A DNA stretch of 64,000 nt from Malus domestica. Its lineage: Eukaryota > Streptophyta > Magnoliopsida > Rosales > Rosaceae. A model generated the notes under the pieces. The model did no database searches and was not told the DNA's origin. It was given only the letters and a program-made list of their open reading frames with translations. This document shows, in pieces, positions 52,605-64,000 of this stretch (its first letter is position 1; each line of letters opens with the position of its first letter). The stretch is taken from assembly GCF_042453785.1 (NCBI RefSeq), contig NC_091676.1:1185501-1249500 (forward strand), given 5' to 3'. The position numbers and the translations under genes were made by a program.

Positions 52605-52749
52605 CCACTTAATATCAAGGTCTAGTGGTATTATTCTTCATTTGTAAGTGATATGTCTTAGATTCGAACCATATTATTGTTAGCCAATTGTAAGGCTAGA
52701 CCGGCTCCCTTCTTTTAATGTAGATAATATCGTTTGTTAAAAAAAAAAA
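52605..52749 (+). repeat. tRNA-derived SINE in duplication copy 2
   Basis: The A-box-like GGTCTAGTGG (52619) and B-box-like AGATTCGAACC (52661) are followed by a CT-rich part and an A tail. Flanks ACTACAACAATTAG (52591-52604) and ACTACAATGATTAAG (52750-52764) form a slightly decayed target duplication. Copy 1 has a matching empty site near 51531. Confidence 0.85.
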
Positions 52750-52957
52750 ACTACAATGATTAAGTGTATTTATTTTTACACATAAATAATTAAGATTTGG
52801 AATATTTTTTTGGTTTACTATCAACACAGTCACGTGATTGGTTTATTGAAATAATAACACGTGAATTTATATTTTTATTAATATACTTTAAAAGTAAGAT
52901 ATACAACTATGTGGTTTACCAGTATTATACTACATGCACATCTTTATTATATTTGGT

Positions 52958-54575
52958 TCTCTTTTCTCCGACTTTTTGCTTGTATTGAAAGAAAAAAAAA
53001 ATTTAAAAATAAAAAGTTGTATTGTCAATATTTTTCCCTAATTAGAGTACTACTTTACTTTGCTTAATTACCAAATTGATACACAAAAACTTTTGAAAGT
53101 ATTCAAATGGGTCCCGTCGTTAAATCTTCATCGCAGGCCGTACAGGTGGTCTGTACAGGGTCCGCAGCACCGTCGCATTGAACCCCCCAATCAGGAGACA
53201 CAAAACAAAACCCATACAATCACTTTCCAATCCTTTTTTTTATGCCTCATGAAATCCAAAAATTTTAAATATCTTTGTTAAAAAAAAAGAGCATTTTAAT
53301 TTCTTAATTAATTAAAAGTATGTCAATATTAAAAGTAGATTTTAATATCAATTAAAAATATGATCAAACCGTATTACTCTCTATTTATAATTGAGAAATC
53401 TCGTATATTTGACATTGTAAGTGATGTTTTCGTATTATGCCTGACTCATTGTATGTCTTGACTCAAATTTTTTACCCGTATGCAAATATATGTGTATTAA
53501 ATAATTGTATTTTTTTATAACAAAAAAAAAATAACTATATAAAAAAGATCTCTAATTAATCAATCAATAAATCTTCAAAATTATAATTAAAAAGTTATAA
53601 TTAATTATTTTATCCAAAAAAGCTCAAATTTCATATCTCAGTCGACTTCGATTTCATGTAGATTTTGTAAAGAGAGTAGAACGTTATCAAAAGGCCGAAC
53701 CGGCAGCTTTTTCTTTGTTTTTCTTATCGGACCCTATTTTTCTCCAAAAAGTGCGCAAAAGTTGAGAGAATTTGAGCAGTCCACCTAAAGGCTTGTTTGG
53801 CTGCATGCAAATCCGCATTTCTTCTGCATTTCTACTAATTCCGCCTGAGAGATTTTTTAGTGTGACCGTCACACGAGGTGGTACATTACGTGTTCCTATA
53901 TACATGGTGAGTTATGTGTGTTAAAAGGTTAATAACTTAAAAATTAAAACTTTCCACAACTTACATAAAAACACGTGATATACCATCCGTGTTTCCATTA
54001 AAACTAAAAATTTATCCAAATCGCCATCCAAAATGAGTAAGTTGACACTTGGCAGGACTAAAATGCAAGTCAACAATGGCTTTTAGCAGGTAGGTGAAAG
54101 TGAAAGTGAAAGGGAAAGAGATGTACTGCCTAAACAATACCATAATCTTAATTATTGAGTGTGATTTGTGCCTGATTAGTAAACCAAGACTGTACTTGGC
54201 TTGGGAAAATATGCATTACTAGACCTAACTATGCTCGTACTATTTGTCGAAACTTCTCGTATCAGCCGATAAAACATACGATCAAGTGTTACGTCGTTCG
54301 GACTATTATTTAAATAATAGTATACAAATTATGTAAACAGATGGCATGAGTATAGTATACAAGTTTAACGTTTTTAAAAGTTTTTTCATATTCTTTTATC
54401 ATGTGACAAAGACACATCTACAAGTGATAATGTAAATTTTTTACTCCTTAGTACACTAATAATCGTATTCAATTATTGTGCACCAATAAGTCATGAAAGT
54501 ACCATTAGTACCAATAAATCAATTCGTATATATGCAATGTAAAAGTGATATGCACATGAAGCAAATATTTAATTG
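52958..54575. other. intergenic, no gene recognised
   Basis: AT-rich DNA with the foldback element at 53847-54014. ORFs at 53060-53281 and 53687-53905 show no family. Confidence 0.5.
53847..54014. repeat. foldback MITE, second member of the 22.3 kb family
   Basis: It starts GAGAGATTTTTTAGTGTGAC, contains ATTACGTGTT...AACACGTGAT as inner inverted arms, and ends ACTAAAAATTTATC. The plan and termini match the element at 22320-22470. Confidence 0.65.
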
Positions 54576-54724
54576 AGAACTTTAACGAAAAGCACCCGAT
54601 ACTGTTCACTTTAACGAAAAACCACATTTTTACACTAAAAAGTCAATCCTGGTACTATTCACTTTACCCTTTATTTTGTCCTTATCATTAAAACTCAAAG
54701 TTTTCAAGCCCTTTTCATTAGTTT
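54576..54724 (-). repeat. short interspersed repeat, copy 3 of 3
   Basis: GAACTTTAACGAAAAGC to CCCTTTTCATTAG is the reverse complement of the elements at 23542 and 26671. It looks like the best-preserved copy. Confidence 0.85.
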
Positions 54725-56426
54725 TTTTTTTTTTGGTTTAAGAGTCAAACAAACTACGTTTAAGTATTCATTTTTGAGTTTTAATTTGATTGAAATTTTG
54801 ATTCTTAAATAAAATTTGTAAGTATTGGTTAATAAACTTTTGTAGGTAACTTCATTAGACTTTTGTTTTTTATTTGATACTTAAACCTTTATTTTAGACG
54901 AAAGTGCTAAGTTATATAAATGGACAATGTGAATTGAACCAATACTTAACAATTTTAATTCAAAGACCAAAACTCTAATAAAGCCACCGTCCAAAGATCA
55001 ATACTCCAATTTTATCATATATTTTATAATGCAATATTACTTATAGTCTATAGCTTGTTGGTTCTGGAATGAGATTCACTTCGGATCTCTGTGTTTAGAG
55101 TCCGCTGACCAAGACATTCCCACCGTTGGAGATTCGGACTGTTCAAGTTTTTGAGTTTTTATGAAGTGGGTTAGTGAGATAGGTTAATAGAAACCGTAAA
55201 ATTAAAATTTAGTGGTTCAAATTTCTCAATTTGCATATTTCACACACAAAAATCTGGAGTGGTTCATAACATTTCACATCCATTTGCTGAAAAAAGGTTT
55301 ACGGTACGAAATTCTTTCTATGCGTGCCCTAAATATGGTTATAAACTGAATGTGCCTCATTCTTAACAGTATGCAACGATAAAACTTTGAGTGTGACTCA
55401 AATTGAAAGAAAACATAAATAAAATTGTTGAGCGTGATAATTATACCATCACCTGATGTTATTAAAATACGGGTGAATAATAAATTTAATACGGTAAAAC
55501 CCTTTAAATTAAGAATCATATTATTCATACACTTATTTTTACTTTTCACATAAGTCTCTTAACTTTTAACAATCTGATCGACAAAAAAAAGTATGTAAAT
55601 GTTGCTACCATACGCAGGTCTTATGCTGTGCGTATACGGTACCCACTACCCAGCCAGGCCTTTCTTTCTGTTTGCGTGAGAGTGCGTATTACGCTTCCGG
55701 CCTCGCTGGACCAACAGGCCCAAAACCCAAAAGAAAACCAAAAAGGAAAAATGAAAAAAAATCACGAAAAGCAATCAAATATTATTAACAGTTCCAAACA
55801 AGTTTACTTAATAATACTGAGAGATTCAAAGGATTGTCGTCGGATTATCTTTGTGAGCATCTGAAGATTTTTCAATTATATTTGTTTATAGTATTTTGTA
55901 CGATTAGAAATTATTATAATTTTTTTATTTAAAATTAAATATAAACAGTATGTGATAAAAATTAATTGCATAATATATGATGAATATATGTGATTGAAAG
56001 ATTTTCGAGATGATGAAAGAGAGGATCCTCTCACCCGAGAGAGAGAGAGTCATGACTGCAGTATCAGTGTCTGCTTAACAGCCAAGCGTCCCTTCCCCAC
56101 TCCCTCCCCAGCTTCCTTTATTTAATTAATCTGAAATTAAATCTAATCTCTTTCTCTCTTTCTCTCTTTCTCTCTCCTCTCCACAACCAGATTTAAATCA
56201 CAATCTAGAGAGAGAAAATCAAACCCAAAGAGCAAAACCCACTCCCTTTCTCTATCTAAAAAAATCACATCATTTTTTGCAAAGCTCCAACACTCTCTCG
56301 TTCTATCCTCCTCTCTCTCTGTACATCTGCGCCTCTGTGTATTTTGTCTGCGATTTGAAACCCTAGGCATTTCGGATCCCGAGCTACATTTGGATGTGAA
56401 GGAGCGTGCGCCACTCAGATCGGGCT
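54725..56426. other. intergenic and MAP70 5' region
   Basis: No gene was seen to about 56000. CT-rich microsatellites (56146-56178) and a purine/pyrimidine-skewed stretch before the ATG are typical of a plant promoter and leader. Confidence 0.5.
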
Positions 56427-59400
56427 ATGGAGGAGTTTTCCGGCGACGGAGGTTTGACTCCGATGACGGATTACAGTAACGGACCGGTTCACGGCGCTAC
56501 GCCGACACCGCCGCCGCTGACGGTGTCCGGATCGTTCAAGGAGGGGAAGAGCTCCTCGCGGAGGAGAGGATTCAGGAAACCGAGTATGGATGGCGACGAG
56601 TTGATAAACCTCTTGCACGGCTCGGATCCGGTCAAGGTCGAGCTCAATCGGCTCGAGAATGAAGTCAGAGGTGCGAATGCGGCTCGATCCGCTGCTTTTC
56701 TCGAGATTTGCAGTCGGTTTTCCCCTAGATTCCTGGTGTCGTTTTGCCGTTTTTTACTGTCGTTTTTGTGTGTGTTTTGCAGATAAGGACCGGGAGCTAG
56801 GAGAGGCACAGGCTCAGATCAAGGCTCTCAAGCTCTCTGATAGAGCCAGAGAAAAAGCTTGTGAAGAGGTTATTTTCGTCATTTTATATTACTCTGATTT
56901 TTCCTTGGTGTGCGTACAACTATTATGTTTAAACATTGGCTTAGTCTTAATTTTTCCTTAATTGTAGAACATTACATTTAGCCCAATATTTCCCTTCAAT
57001 TTTGTGGTATATGTATTGGAAATTTTCGGAGTAGACGACTTAGATTAATTACTACGGTTAATATGGAATCTAAGTTCTATTAACTGATGGGCAATGGTTA
57101 CTTTATTATTTGGATCCCATTTCTGGAGTACTACTTGTTCTTCCTGCTATAACTTTCATATTAGTTGCCTATTCAGAAATTAACATGTTTTCATTCCCTT
57201 TTTGGTTCTGGGGTAAATGCATTTTAATTCGAGTGAAGTTATGGTAATCGCGTTGGCAATTATAAATATGTCGCCGAAATGGTTGCTGAATTTTGTTCTT
57301 GTCTATGTTTTTGTTACATTGCAGCTCACTGATGAGCTGTCAAAGGTGGAAGAAAAGCTGAAGTTAACTGAATCACTTCTAGAAAGCAAAGTATGATTTG
57401 AATCTGAATCTTTTCTTAATTTTTTTTTTTAAGTGTTGCTAACTTTGGTTTCTATTATGTATGCTTGTTATCACAATTCTACATCGCCAAAAAATGTTTT
57501 GCAGAATCTTGAAATAAAGAAAATCAATGATGAGAAGAAAGCTTCCATGGCTGCTCAGTTCGCAGCTGAAGCTACTCTACGGAGGGTTCATGCTGCTCAA
57601 AAGGATGATGATATGCCTCCGATTGAAGCCATTCTTGCACCTCTGGAGGCTGAGCTAAAGCTTGCCCGGCAAGAGGTACATTCTCTCTTACCCGAGGAGA
57701 ACACGATTCATGTGGTACTTGTAGGTGTAATTGATTAGTTATATTTAATTCTTACAGATTGCGAAGCTTCAAGATGATAACAAAGCTCTGGATCGCCTTA
57801 CCAAATCAAAAGAAGCAGCTTTACTTGAGGCCGAGAGGACTGTTCAGGTTGCCTTGGCTAAGGCCTCCATGGTGGATGACCTTCAAAATAAAAACCAAGA
57901 GTTGATGAAACAGATAGAAATTTGTCAGGTAGTGCAAGATAATGCATGATATTTCCTTTTTAAAGTGGATTAGACATTTTTTTTTCCTTTTGGGAGCAGT
58001 GTTTGGAATTGTATAATTGTAGTTTCACACTCTCGTTGTTTGACTAGTATGATTTATTTGGTATTTCTGCTGCTTCTGTGTGCTAGGAAGAAAATAAGAT
58101 TTTAGACAAGATGCATAGACAAAAGGTTGCTGAGGTTGAAAAGCTTACTCAGACTGTGCGGGAGTTGGAAGAGGCTGTTCTTGCTGGTGGTGCAGCGGCA
58201 AATGCTGTGAGGGATTATCAGCGGAAGTTTCAGGAGATGAATGTAATACGCCAAACATATTTAAATGCTCAATTTACCTGTAATATGCAGTTGAAAGCAT
58301 TCTTAAGATTTAAGAGGTTTGGGTTTTCTTTCTCAGGAGGAAAGAAAAACTCTAGACCGGGAGTTGGCCCGTGCAAAAGTAACAGCAAATAGAGTAGCTG
58401 TAGTGGTAGCAAATGAGTGGAAAGACGCTAATGACAAAGTGATGCCTGTAAAACAGTGGCTGGAGGAACGGAGATTCTTGCAGGTAGTGTTTTCTATCTT
58501 CCTTTTGGGGTTAGCTTTTGGCTTCTTACTGGCTTTCTGAATTCTGTGTATGGCTTCCACCATTTACCATAATGACCAAACTGTGTTCTTACAGGGAGAA
58601 ATGCAGCAACTTCGTGACAAGCTTGCCATAACTGAGCGAGCTGCCAAGTCTGAAGCTCAATTGAAAGTAATAATCTGGTTCTGCAACCAATTCCAAATCT
58701 GTTTTCAGTTTAAATTTGGGGTGTTATGTATAGTAAAAGTTCTCTCTCTAACAGGAAAAATATCATATGCGACTTAAAGTGCTTGAGGAGAGTGTGAGAG
58801 GTAACAGTCTTAACCGCAGTACAGCAGAGGGAAGAAGTACAAGCAATGGACCCTCTCGACGTCAGTCCCTGGGTGGGGCTGATAACCCTCCAAAATTAAC
58901 TTCCAATGGCTTTTTATCCAAGAGAGCTCCTGTCAGGTCTTTGACCTCCAGCACCAGTTCAGTGTTAAAGCATGCTAAGGGCACATCAAAATCATTTGAT
59001 GGTGGTACAAGATCATTGGACAGGGGTAAGGTTAACTTGAATGGTACAGGCCCCAGTTTCTCCGTCAACCAATCTTGTGAGGGTACAAAGGATGGCGAAG
59101 CACAAAATAACTGGAAGGGAAATTCAGATGATAAGCCTGAGTTCTCAACAGTGGATACAGAGGATAGTGTCCCAGGGGTTTTGTATGATTTGTTGCAGAA
59201 AGAGGTTGTGGCTTTGAGGAAAGCTGGTCACGAGAAAGATCAAAGCCTGAAAGACAAGGATGACGCTATTGAGGTCGGTACTCTTTTCTATCAGTCTCCT
59301 AGTTCTGTAATGTACACTCTTGGTCAAGTGTTTGGTTATGATTATCGTCTTTCAGATGTTAGCCAAGAAGGTAGATACCTTGACTAAAGCAATGGAGGTT

Positions 59401-59771
59401 GAAGCAAAGAAAATGAGAAGAGAAGTTGCTGTCATGGAGAAGGAGGTAGCTGCCATGCGTGTGGACAAAGAACATGAGAATAGGGCCAAGCGGTTTGGTC
59501 ATACTAAAAGTTCCGTCAGCAGTGCTCAGGTGCTCTCTGGAAGGTACTTAATTTCAATCGCTTACCACCTGTGGTGTCTCAGATCACATTAGTTGTTCGG
59601 TAACTTTGGTTGTACCATTGAAGATATGCCATTTGCTTCGGTTGAAGCAAAGAAAATGATAGTGTTGTCTCTGTTGTGATTATTGGTCTCACCAAACTCG
59701 TAGAGATTTACATGTTTCACATACGGTGCAGGGGTCTCGCACGAAGTGGGTTAACACGCAGCACCCAATGA
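56427..59771 (+). CDS. MAP70: microtubule-associated protein 70 (MAP70-1/2-like)
   Basis: It is a plant-specific coiled-coil protein that binds cortical microtubules and helps shape secondary wall patterns. There are eleven exons, 56427-56670, 56783-56868, 57325-57390, 57505-57675, 57758-57928, 58087-58242, 58337-58483, 58595-58666, 58755-59273, 59356-59543 and 59732-59771. They total 1860 nt, 619 residues. The start at 56427 (MEEFSGDGG) is the first ATG in frame. A Ser/Pro-rich head is followed by LLHGSDPVKVELNRLENEVR. Long coiled coils come next (KKASMAAQFAAEATLRRVHA, EMNEERKTLDRELARAKV, WLEERRFLQGEMQQLRDKL), then a Ser-rich basic linker (SNGPSRRQSLGGAD) and a last coil. It ends SGLTRSTQ, as in Arabidopsis MAP70-1. 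No lesion was seen. Confidence 0.96.
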
Positions 59772-60518
59772 CAAAAATCCAAATTTGCAGCTGCAGAAAG
59801 GCATTAATCCTCAGAGGCCTTGTTGTTCCTCCGTCGTTTTTCCACTTTTTAATTTTATTTTATCCTGTCCCTTCCCCCCTACTGCGATTGATTATAAGAT
59901 AGTAGCTGGCATGCCGATGAAACTGTGTTCACCAAAAGCTGGTAAAGGAGAGCAACCTCAGAGAAAGAAGTTGTCGGAATGCCTGCCTCTGACGTAGATT
60001 GTTATTCCCGTGCTTGTTAGAGAGAGGAGCATAAGAAAAGAGAAAGGGAAGAAGAAGATTATTGACTTTTGGGCTAACCTACCGTTTGTGGCGTCGTCTC
60101 GTGAGTGGGCAATGGTTGTGTTGTATAGGTAGCTTATTGGGTTTTGTTACGTTGTTGTATGTTTTGCAGTTTATATTTGTAATTGCAGAAGCTAGTGTGA
60201 TTGCTGTTGGTTAAGGGCTTTGTTAATATTCTTGTAACCAGATCAAGATTAGATCTTTTGTTGCTTGTGTTACTTCATCTATACTCCACTGTTGGTTTAT
60301 ATCTCTCTATCTCTCTATCTCTCTATCTTGTAGACATGTTAAAAGTTCTTGGACACTCTTAGTCTTACCTTACGAGCGGATTTTTGAGGGACGGATCTAC
60401 CGGTATGTCTTTAACGATTGAGTTTTGGTTTCACCACGCAAATGAATTTGGACACTCTCCGAACCTTGGTGTCCAAATTTGGGCACTTAGTTTGTAAAAA
60501 GAGAAAGTGGAGCCCTTA
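59772..60518. other. MAP70 3' UTR and intergenic
   Basis: An ATCTCTCT microsatellite lies at about 60300-60328. An ORF at 59785-59997 overlaps the 3' UTR and is not supported. Confidence 0.5.
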
Positions 60519-61438
60519 GGCCATCTCCAACTGATCCGGTCAAAGGGTTATGGGGTTAAAAATAGATTGAAATTACATGAAAATCGTCTTCAACCCAGGG
60601 TTAGGCCAAATGGCTCGTGGGCCTCACCAGGCCAAAAATGTGAAATTCGGCCAACCGATTGGCCCAAACTAGCCAACCAGCCCCGGGCCGGCCTAATAAT
60701 TCAAATCCAATGGCTACTTGGCTTCAGCATGACGTTAGCTAGCAACGGCTATCTGAAGCCAGGTGACCGTTGGATTTGAATTTTTTTTTTGTTTGGGGAC
60801 AAAATTTTAAAAATAAAAAATTCTAATTTTTTTTCTATAACTACCTAAGTCATTAAACTTAAACTACATTAAACAACACAATCTCCACCCTAGTACTAAT
60901 TGGGGGAGTTATTCAAACATAAACAACATTAAAAAAAAACATTCATACAACCAATTACATCTTGACACATGGCACTCGAAATCCTATTTGAAAAATTATT
61001 GAGATTACATATCGACAAGAAATCTGGAGAGTTACTCACATATCAACACGTGGTGCTCGAAATCCTATCCGAACAATTATTGAGATTATGTATTGACAAG
61101 AAATCTTGAGAGTTACTCACTTTAGCGACACATGTTACTCAAAATCATATCCGAAAAATTATTGAGATTACATCTCGAAAAATTATTGAGGTAGTTTAAT
61201 TTAAGTAACTATATTAATTTAATTAAAATAATAAATTATGTTTGGCCTATGATCCTTTGGTCCTTTTGGTTCGAGATGGTTTTTTGTCACAGGGCTATGT
61301 TTGGCCTTATGACCCTTTGGCCCCATCGGTTGGAGATGGTAAGAAATATGGCTTGACACTGTTCATTAAAATATTCATTTATTGGAGGGCTATAGGGTTA
61401 AAGGGAGCCATTTAGCCATCTTTCAGATGGAGATGGTC
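60519..61438. repeat. PIF/Harbinger-like MITE with TTA target duplication (920 bp)
   Basis: The ends GGCCATCTCCAAC and (reverse) GACCATCTCCATC are flanked by TTA (60516-60518, 61439-61441). Inside, three ~70-95 bp units share CTCRAAATC, ATTATTGAGATTA and CGACAAGAAATC (about 60970-61190). A TTTGGCC-ATGA-CCTTTGG unit is duplicated near the right end (61243 and 61290). It has no transposase. Confidence 0.8.
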
Positions 61439-61441
61439 TTA

Positions 61442-62200
61442 GTTTGTGTGAGGAGGGTTGGGGGCCATTAGATGTAATTTGAGTGATCTGAATTGCCTTG
61501 TCCTTGGACACTTCATAGGTCCATGCAAATGGGCCCCAACTTTGCCGAAAGGGCAACATATAGCTTAAACTAAGATGATCGGTTGTATAGGCATATTTTC
61601 CAGTCATTGAAGATGATTGAATATCTAGGTTAGACCAGTTGGTCAAAAGTAGTATATGCATTGGTTAAGAGTAGTTTATGCATTCCTTTCCGCTAAAGTA
61701 ATTTAAATTTTCAACAAAACAAAAAAAGAATTAGAGTAATTTATTTGAAATGTTGCCTTGTGCAAGAAAAGTCAAGAGGAAATTGTAGCAATGATCATTC
61801 AACTAAAAATTCATGACTAGTGGTTATTTAACTCATCAAAACATGCAGTTATGGTCATTTTAGTCAACTCCGTTATAGTTTCCGTCAAAATAAGTCTGGT
61901 GCCTCACACATGAGGCTGAATCCAATCGTAGCAAGGGTTCCTCAACTTTAACCCAATTATAGCAGTGGTCCTTCAACATGAGTCATTTTGATGAAATTCT
62001 GACGGAGTTTACGAGAAGGACCATAAATGCACGTTTTGATGAGTTAAGAGATCAATGATCATGAATTTTTAGTTTATGGACCATTGCTTCAATTATGTTA
62101 AAATTGAGAAACCATTTCTATAATTTTCTCAAAAGTCAAACACCAAAACTCAAAAGCAGCTCCACCGAGAAAAATAAAAATCGGTGTGTATTTTCATAAG
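61442..62200. other. intergenic, no gene recognised
   Basis: A partial inverted similarity (AAAACATGCAGTTATGGTCAT near 61838 against the reverse of ACCATAAATGCACGTTTTGA near 62020) suggests another decayed MITE. Confidence 0.4.
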
Positions 62201-62242
62201 TGGGCTTGGGTGTCTAACTTTAGTGGGCCTCCGGCTATAAAA
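62201..62242 (+). promoter_or_regulatory. CPSF73-II core promoter: site II motifs and TATA box
   Basis: TGGGCT (62201-62206) and TGGGCC (62224-62229) match the TGGGCY site II element common in plant housekeeping genes. TATAAAA at 62236-62242 lies 121 bases before the ATG. Confidence 0.5.
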
Positions 62243-62362
62243 GCCCGTAATTGTATACATATTTCGTTGTTTTCCGGCTATTTTTATTTACACTCACCAC
62301 GAAACGAATCAATCGCCCGCCCAGAACTGAAAAGCGCGCCAAGAACCCGCGCATAACTTCTC

Positions 62363-64000
62363 ATGGCCATCGACTCTCTCGTCCTCGGTAGTTCTACCCC
62401 TCCACCTTCTTCCCCAATACTCTCTCTGCATTTTCTTTATTCTGTTAATATTTTTTTGCCCTAAAATTGAATCTTCTGATGTACTCAGGCGCCGGGCAAG
62501 AGGTCGGTAAGAGCTGCGTGGTGGTGACAATCAATGGGAAACGAATCATGTTCGACTGCGGAATGCACATGGGCTATCTCGACCACCGCCGCTACCCCGA
62601 TTTCTCTCGCATTCCCAAATCGCAGAACGAGTCGAACTTCGATCACTCCATTACTTGCATCATCATCACCCACTTGTAAGAACTCAAATTTATTTTTATA
62701 ATTATTGATGGTTTATTCGAGTTAGCTCAGTATTTGTTGATTTTTTGCAATTGGGTGACGCAGTCACTTAGATCACGTTGGGGCTCTTCCTTACTTCACC
62801 GAGGTCTGCGGTTATCAGGGTCCAATTTACATGACGGTAAGGTGCTCGATGAAATGTCTCCGTGAATTCATATTTTGGTGGTGGTGTTGTAATGATTTTT
62901 CGTGATTGTGCTGCAGTATCCGACAAAGGCACTGTCTCCTATAATGTTGGAGGACTATCGAAAAGTGATGGTGGAGCGAAGGGGTGAGGAAGAGCAGTTT
63001 TCGTCTCATCACATTGCCGAGTGCATGAAGAAAGGTACATAACCTTTTCATATAATTTTGTAGTAAGTTCCTTGAACATTGGAACCGATTCATGTTTTTG
63101 TTGTTCGGGGGTGTTTTCTGTATGGCTCCTCAATGCAGTAATACCTGTGGATCTGAAGCAGACAGTGCAGGTTGATAAAGACCTTCAAATCCGTGCATAC
63201 TATGCAGGACATGTAAGGCTTGTTTATCTCTCATATTGAATGCATTGTGTCTTGATAGCCATGTTTTCGTGCACCGCAACTGAATTATACCTCTACTATT
63301 TGATGTGTCATTCCTTGAGTCCTAATAACTTATTATATTTCTAAGGTTCTTGGAGCGGCAATGTTTTACGCAAAGGTGGGAGACGCCACTATGGTGTACA
63401 CAGGAGACTATAATATGACACCAGATAGGCATCTTGGAGCAGCTCAAATTGACCGACTAAATTTGGACCTTCTTATTTCAGAGTATGGGATGTCTTTCTT
63501 TTGTATATTGTTTGGACTTTGCACCTCAACAATTGTTGCACATTCAACTTTTTCTTTGATCTCCTTTGTTGACGAACTTAGGGTACAAAACTTATGCTGC
63601 ATGAAATTTTTGTTTCCCGTGGACTTGCTTATAAGTAGGCTTCTCCTAATATTTTCCTGTCACAGATCCACGTATGCAACAACCATACGCGATTCAAAAT
63701 ATGCCCGGGAAAGAGAATTTCTCAGAGCTGTAAGTAAATGATAAAGTAGAAGTGTCAACAGTTCATGTTATGGTTTTAACTTGAATTACGAGAGTCATAA
63801 TAATCAAACTATCGGTCCTTTGATATGCAACTCCTTGCTTTAAGCATCAATTTGCATACATGTTTTCATGCATGCATTCATTTGTAAAACCTGGTGGCAG
63901 TCAAAATTGGATACAAAAGTTTTCTTGCGTTTGTCCCTTAAAGGCAGTTTTGCTGGTTATTTTTAATGTAATTTAATTCAGGTTCATAAATGTGTTGCTG
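62363..64000 (+). CDS. CPSF73-II: CPSF73-II / INTS11-like RNA endonuclease, N-terminal part (runs off right edge)
   Basis: It is a metallo-beta-lactamase/beta-CASP nuclease of the 3'-end processing or Integrator-like machinery in the nucleus. Exons so far are 62363-62387, 62489-62675, 62764-62836, 62917-63034, 63139-63212, 63346-63482, 63666-63729 and 63982 onward. Translation gives [18 protein letters not shown] and the zinc-binding H70-x-H72-x-D74-H75 motif, split by the exon 2/3 junction. [40 protein letters not shown] and [19 protein letters not shown] follow, and [15 protein letters not shown] starts the beta-CASP side. The MAIDxLVLGAGQE opening and lack of an N-terminal extension point to CPSF73-II (Integrator subunit 11-like) rather than CPSF73-I. 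The visible part is intact. Confidence 0.94.

Larger units (their letters stand above)
51799..52957. repeat. tandem segmental duplication, copy 2 (with MITE and SINE)
   Basis: It corresponds to copy 1, with a 207 bp MITE at 51830, a SINE at 52605 and a replaced spacer at about 52200-52340. The core (52348-52575) is much better conserved than its flanks. Small minus-strand ORFs (52344-52556, 52256-52510) cross the core but are not preserved as a frame in copy 1. No function is assigned. Confidence 0.85.

Overview
This is nuclear DNA of a flowering plant. The genes have plant intron-exon structure, with GT-AG introns in AT-rich DNA. They encode plant-specific proteins (FKF1, MAP70, a type-B response regulator, DRP1), and the intergenic DNA is full of small plant-type transposons. 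Several short repeats, especially a ~150 bp element present three times, resemble repeats I associate with the apple/pear group of Rosaceae. That placement is an impression from memory, not a search result.

Layout. (1) 1-23 kb, minus strand: a cluster of RNA-dependent RNA polymerase 1 (RDR1) genes. It holds the 5' end of one canonical copy at the left edge and two complete, closely related tandem copies (11.0-14.9 kb and 17.9-21.8 kb). The space between the first and second copies was invaded by a 6.46 kb LTR retrotransposon with apparently identical 383 bp LTRs and a perfect 5 bp target duplication. It also holds an RRM-gene fragment and a nuclear copy of plastid petB that kept its group II intron. 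(2) 24-35 kb, minus strand: aspartate-semialdehyde dehydrogenase, a small Sec14/CRAL-TRIO protein and a type-B cytokinin response regulator. (3) 40.5-43.1 kb, plus strand: the blue-light receptor F-box protein FKF1/ADO3, with evening elements and a G-box in its promoter. (4) 44.2-49.2 kb, minus strand: dynamin-related protein DRP1C with 16 exons. (5) 49.2-56.4 kb: gene-free DNA with a diverged tandem duplication whose copies differ by a MITE and a SINE. (6) 56.4-59.8 kb, plus strand: microtubule-associated protein MAP70. (7) 62.4 kb to the right edge, plus strand: the 5' part of CPSF73-II, a metallo-beta-lactamase/beta-CASP RNA endonuclease.

The genes do not form one pathway; this is ordinary euchromatin with an unusual RDR1 cluster. 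RDR1 makes double-stranded RNA for amplified small-RNA silencing, and expansion of such genes is a plausible result of selection by pathogens. Exon boundaries were placed by hand from splice signals, reading frame and family conservation. For every complete gene the summed exon length is a multiple of three. I did not find a clearly new biological system. The best leads are the RDR1 array, the young but coding-dead retrotransposon with an antisense coiled-coil ORF, the duplicated unknown block at 51-53 kb, and the FKF1 promoter.
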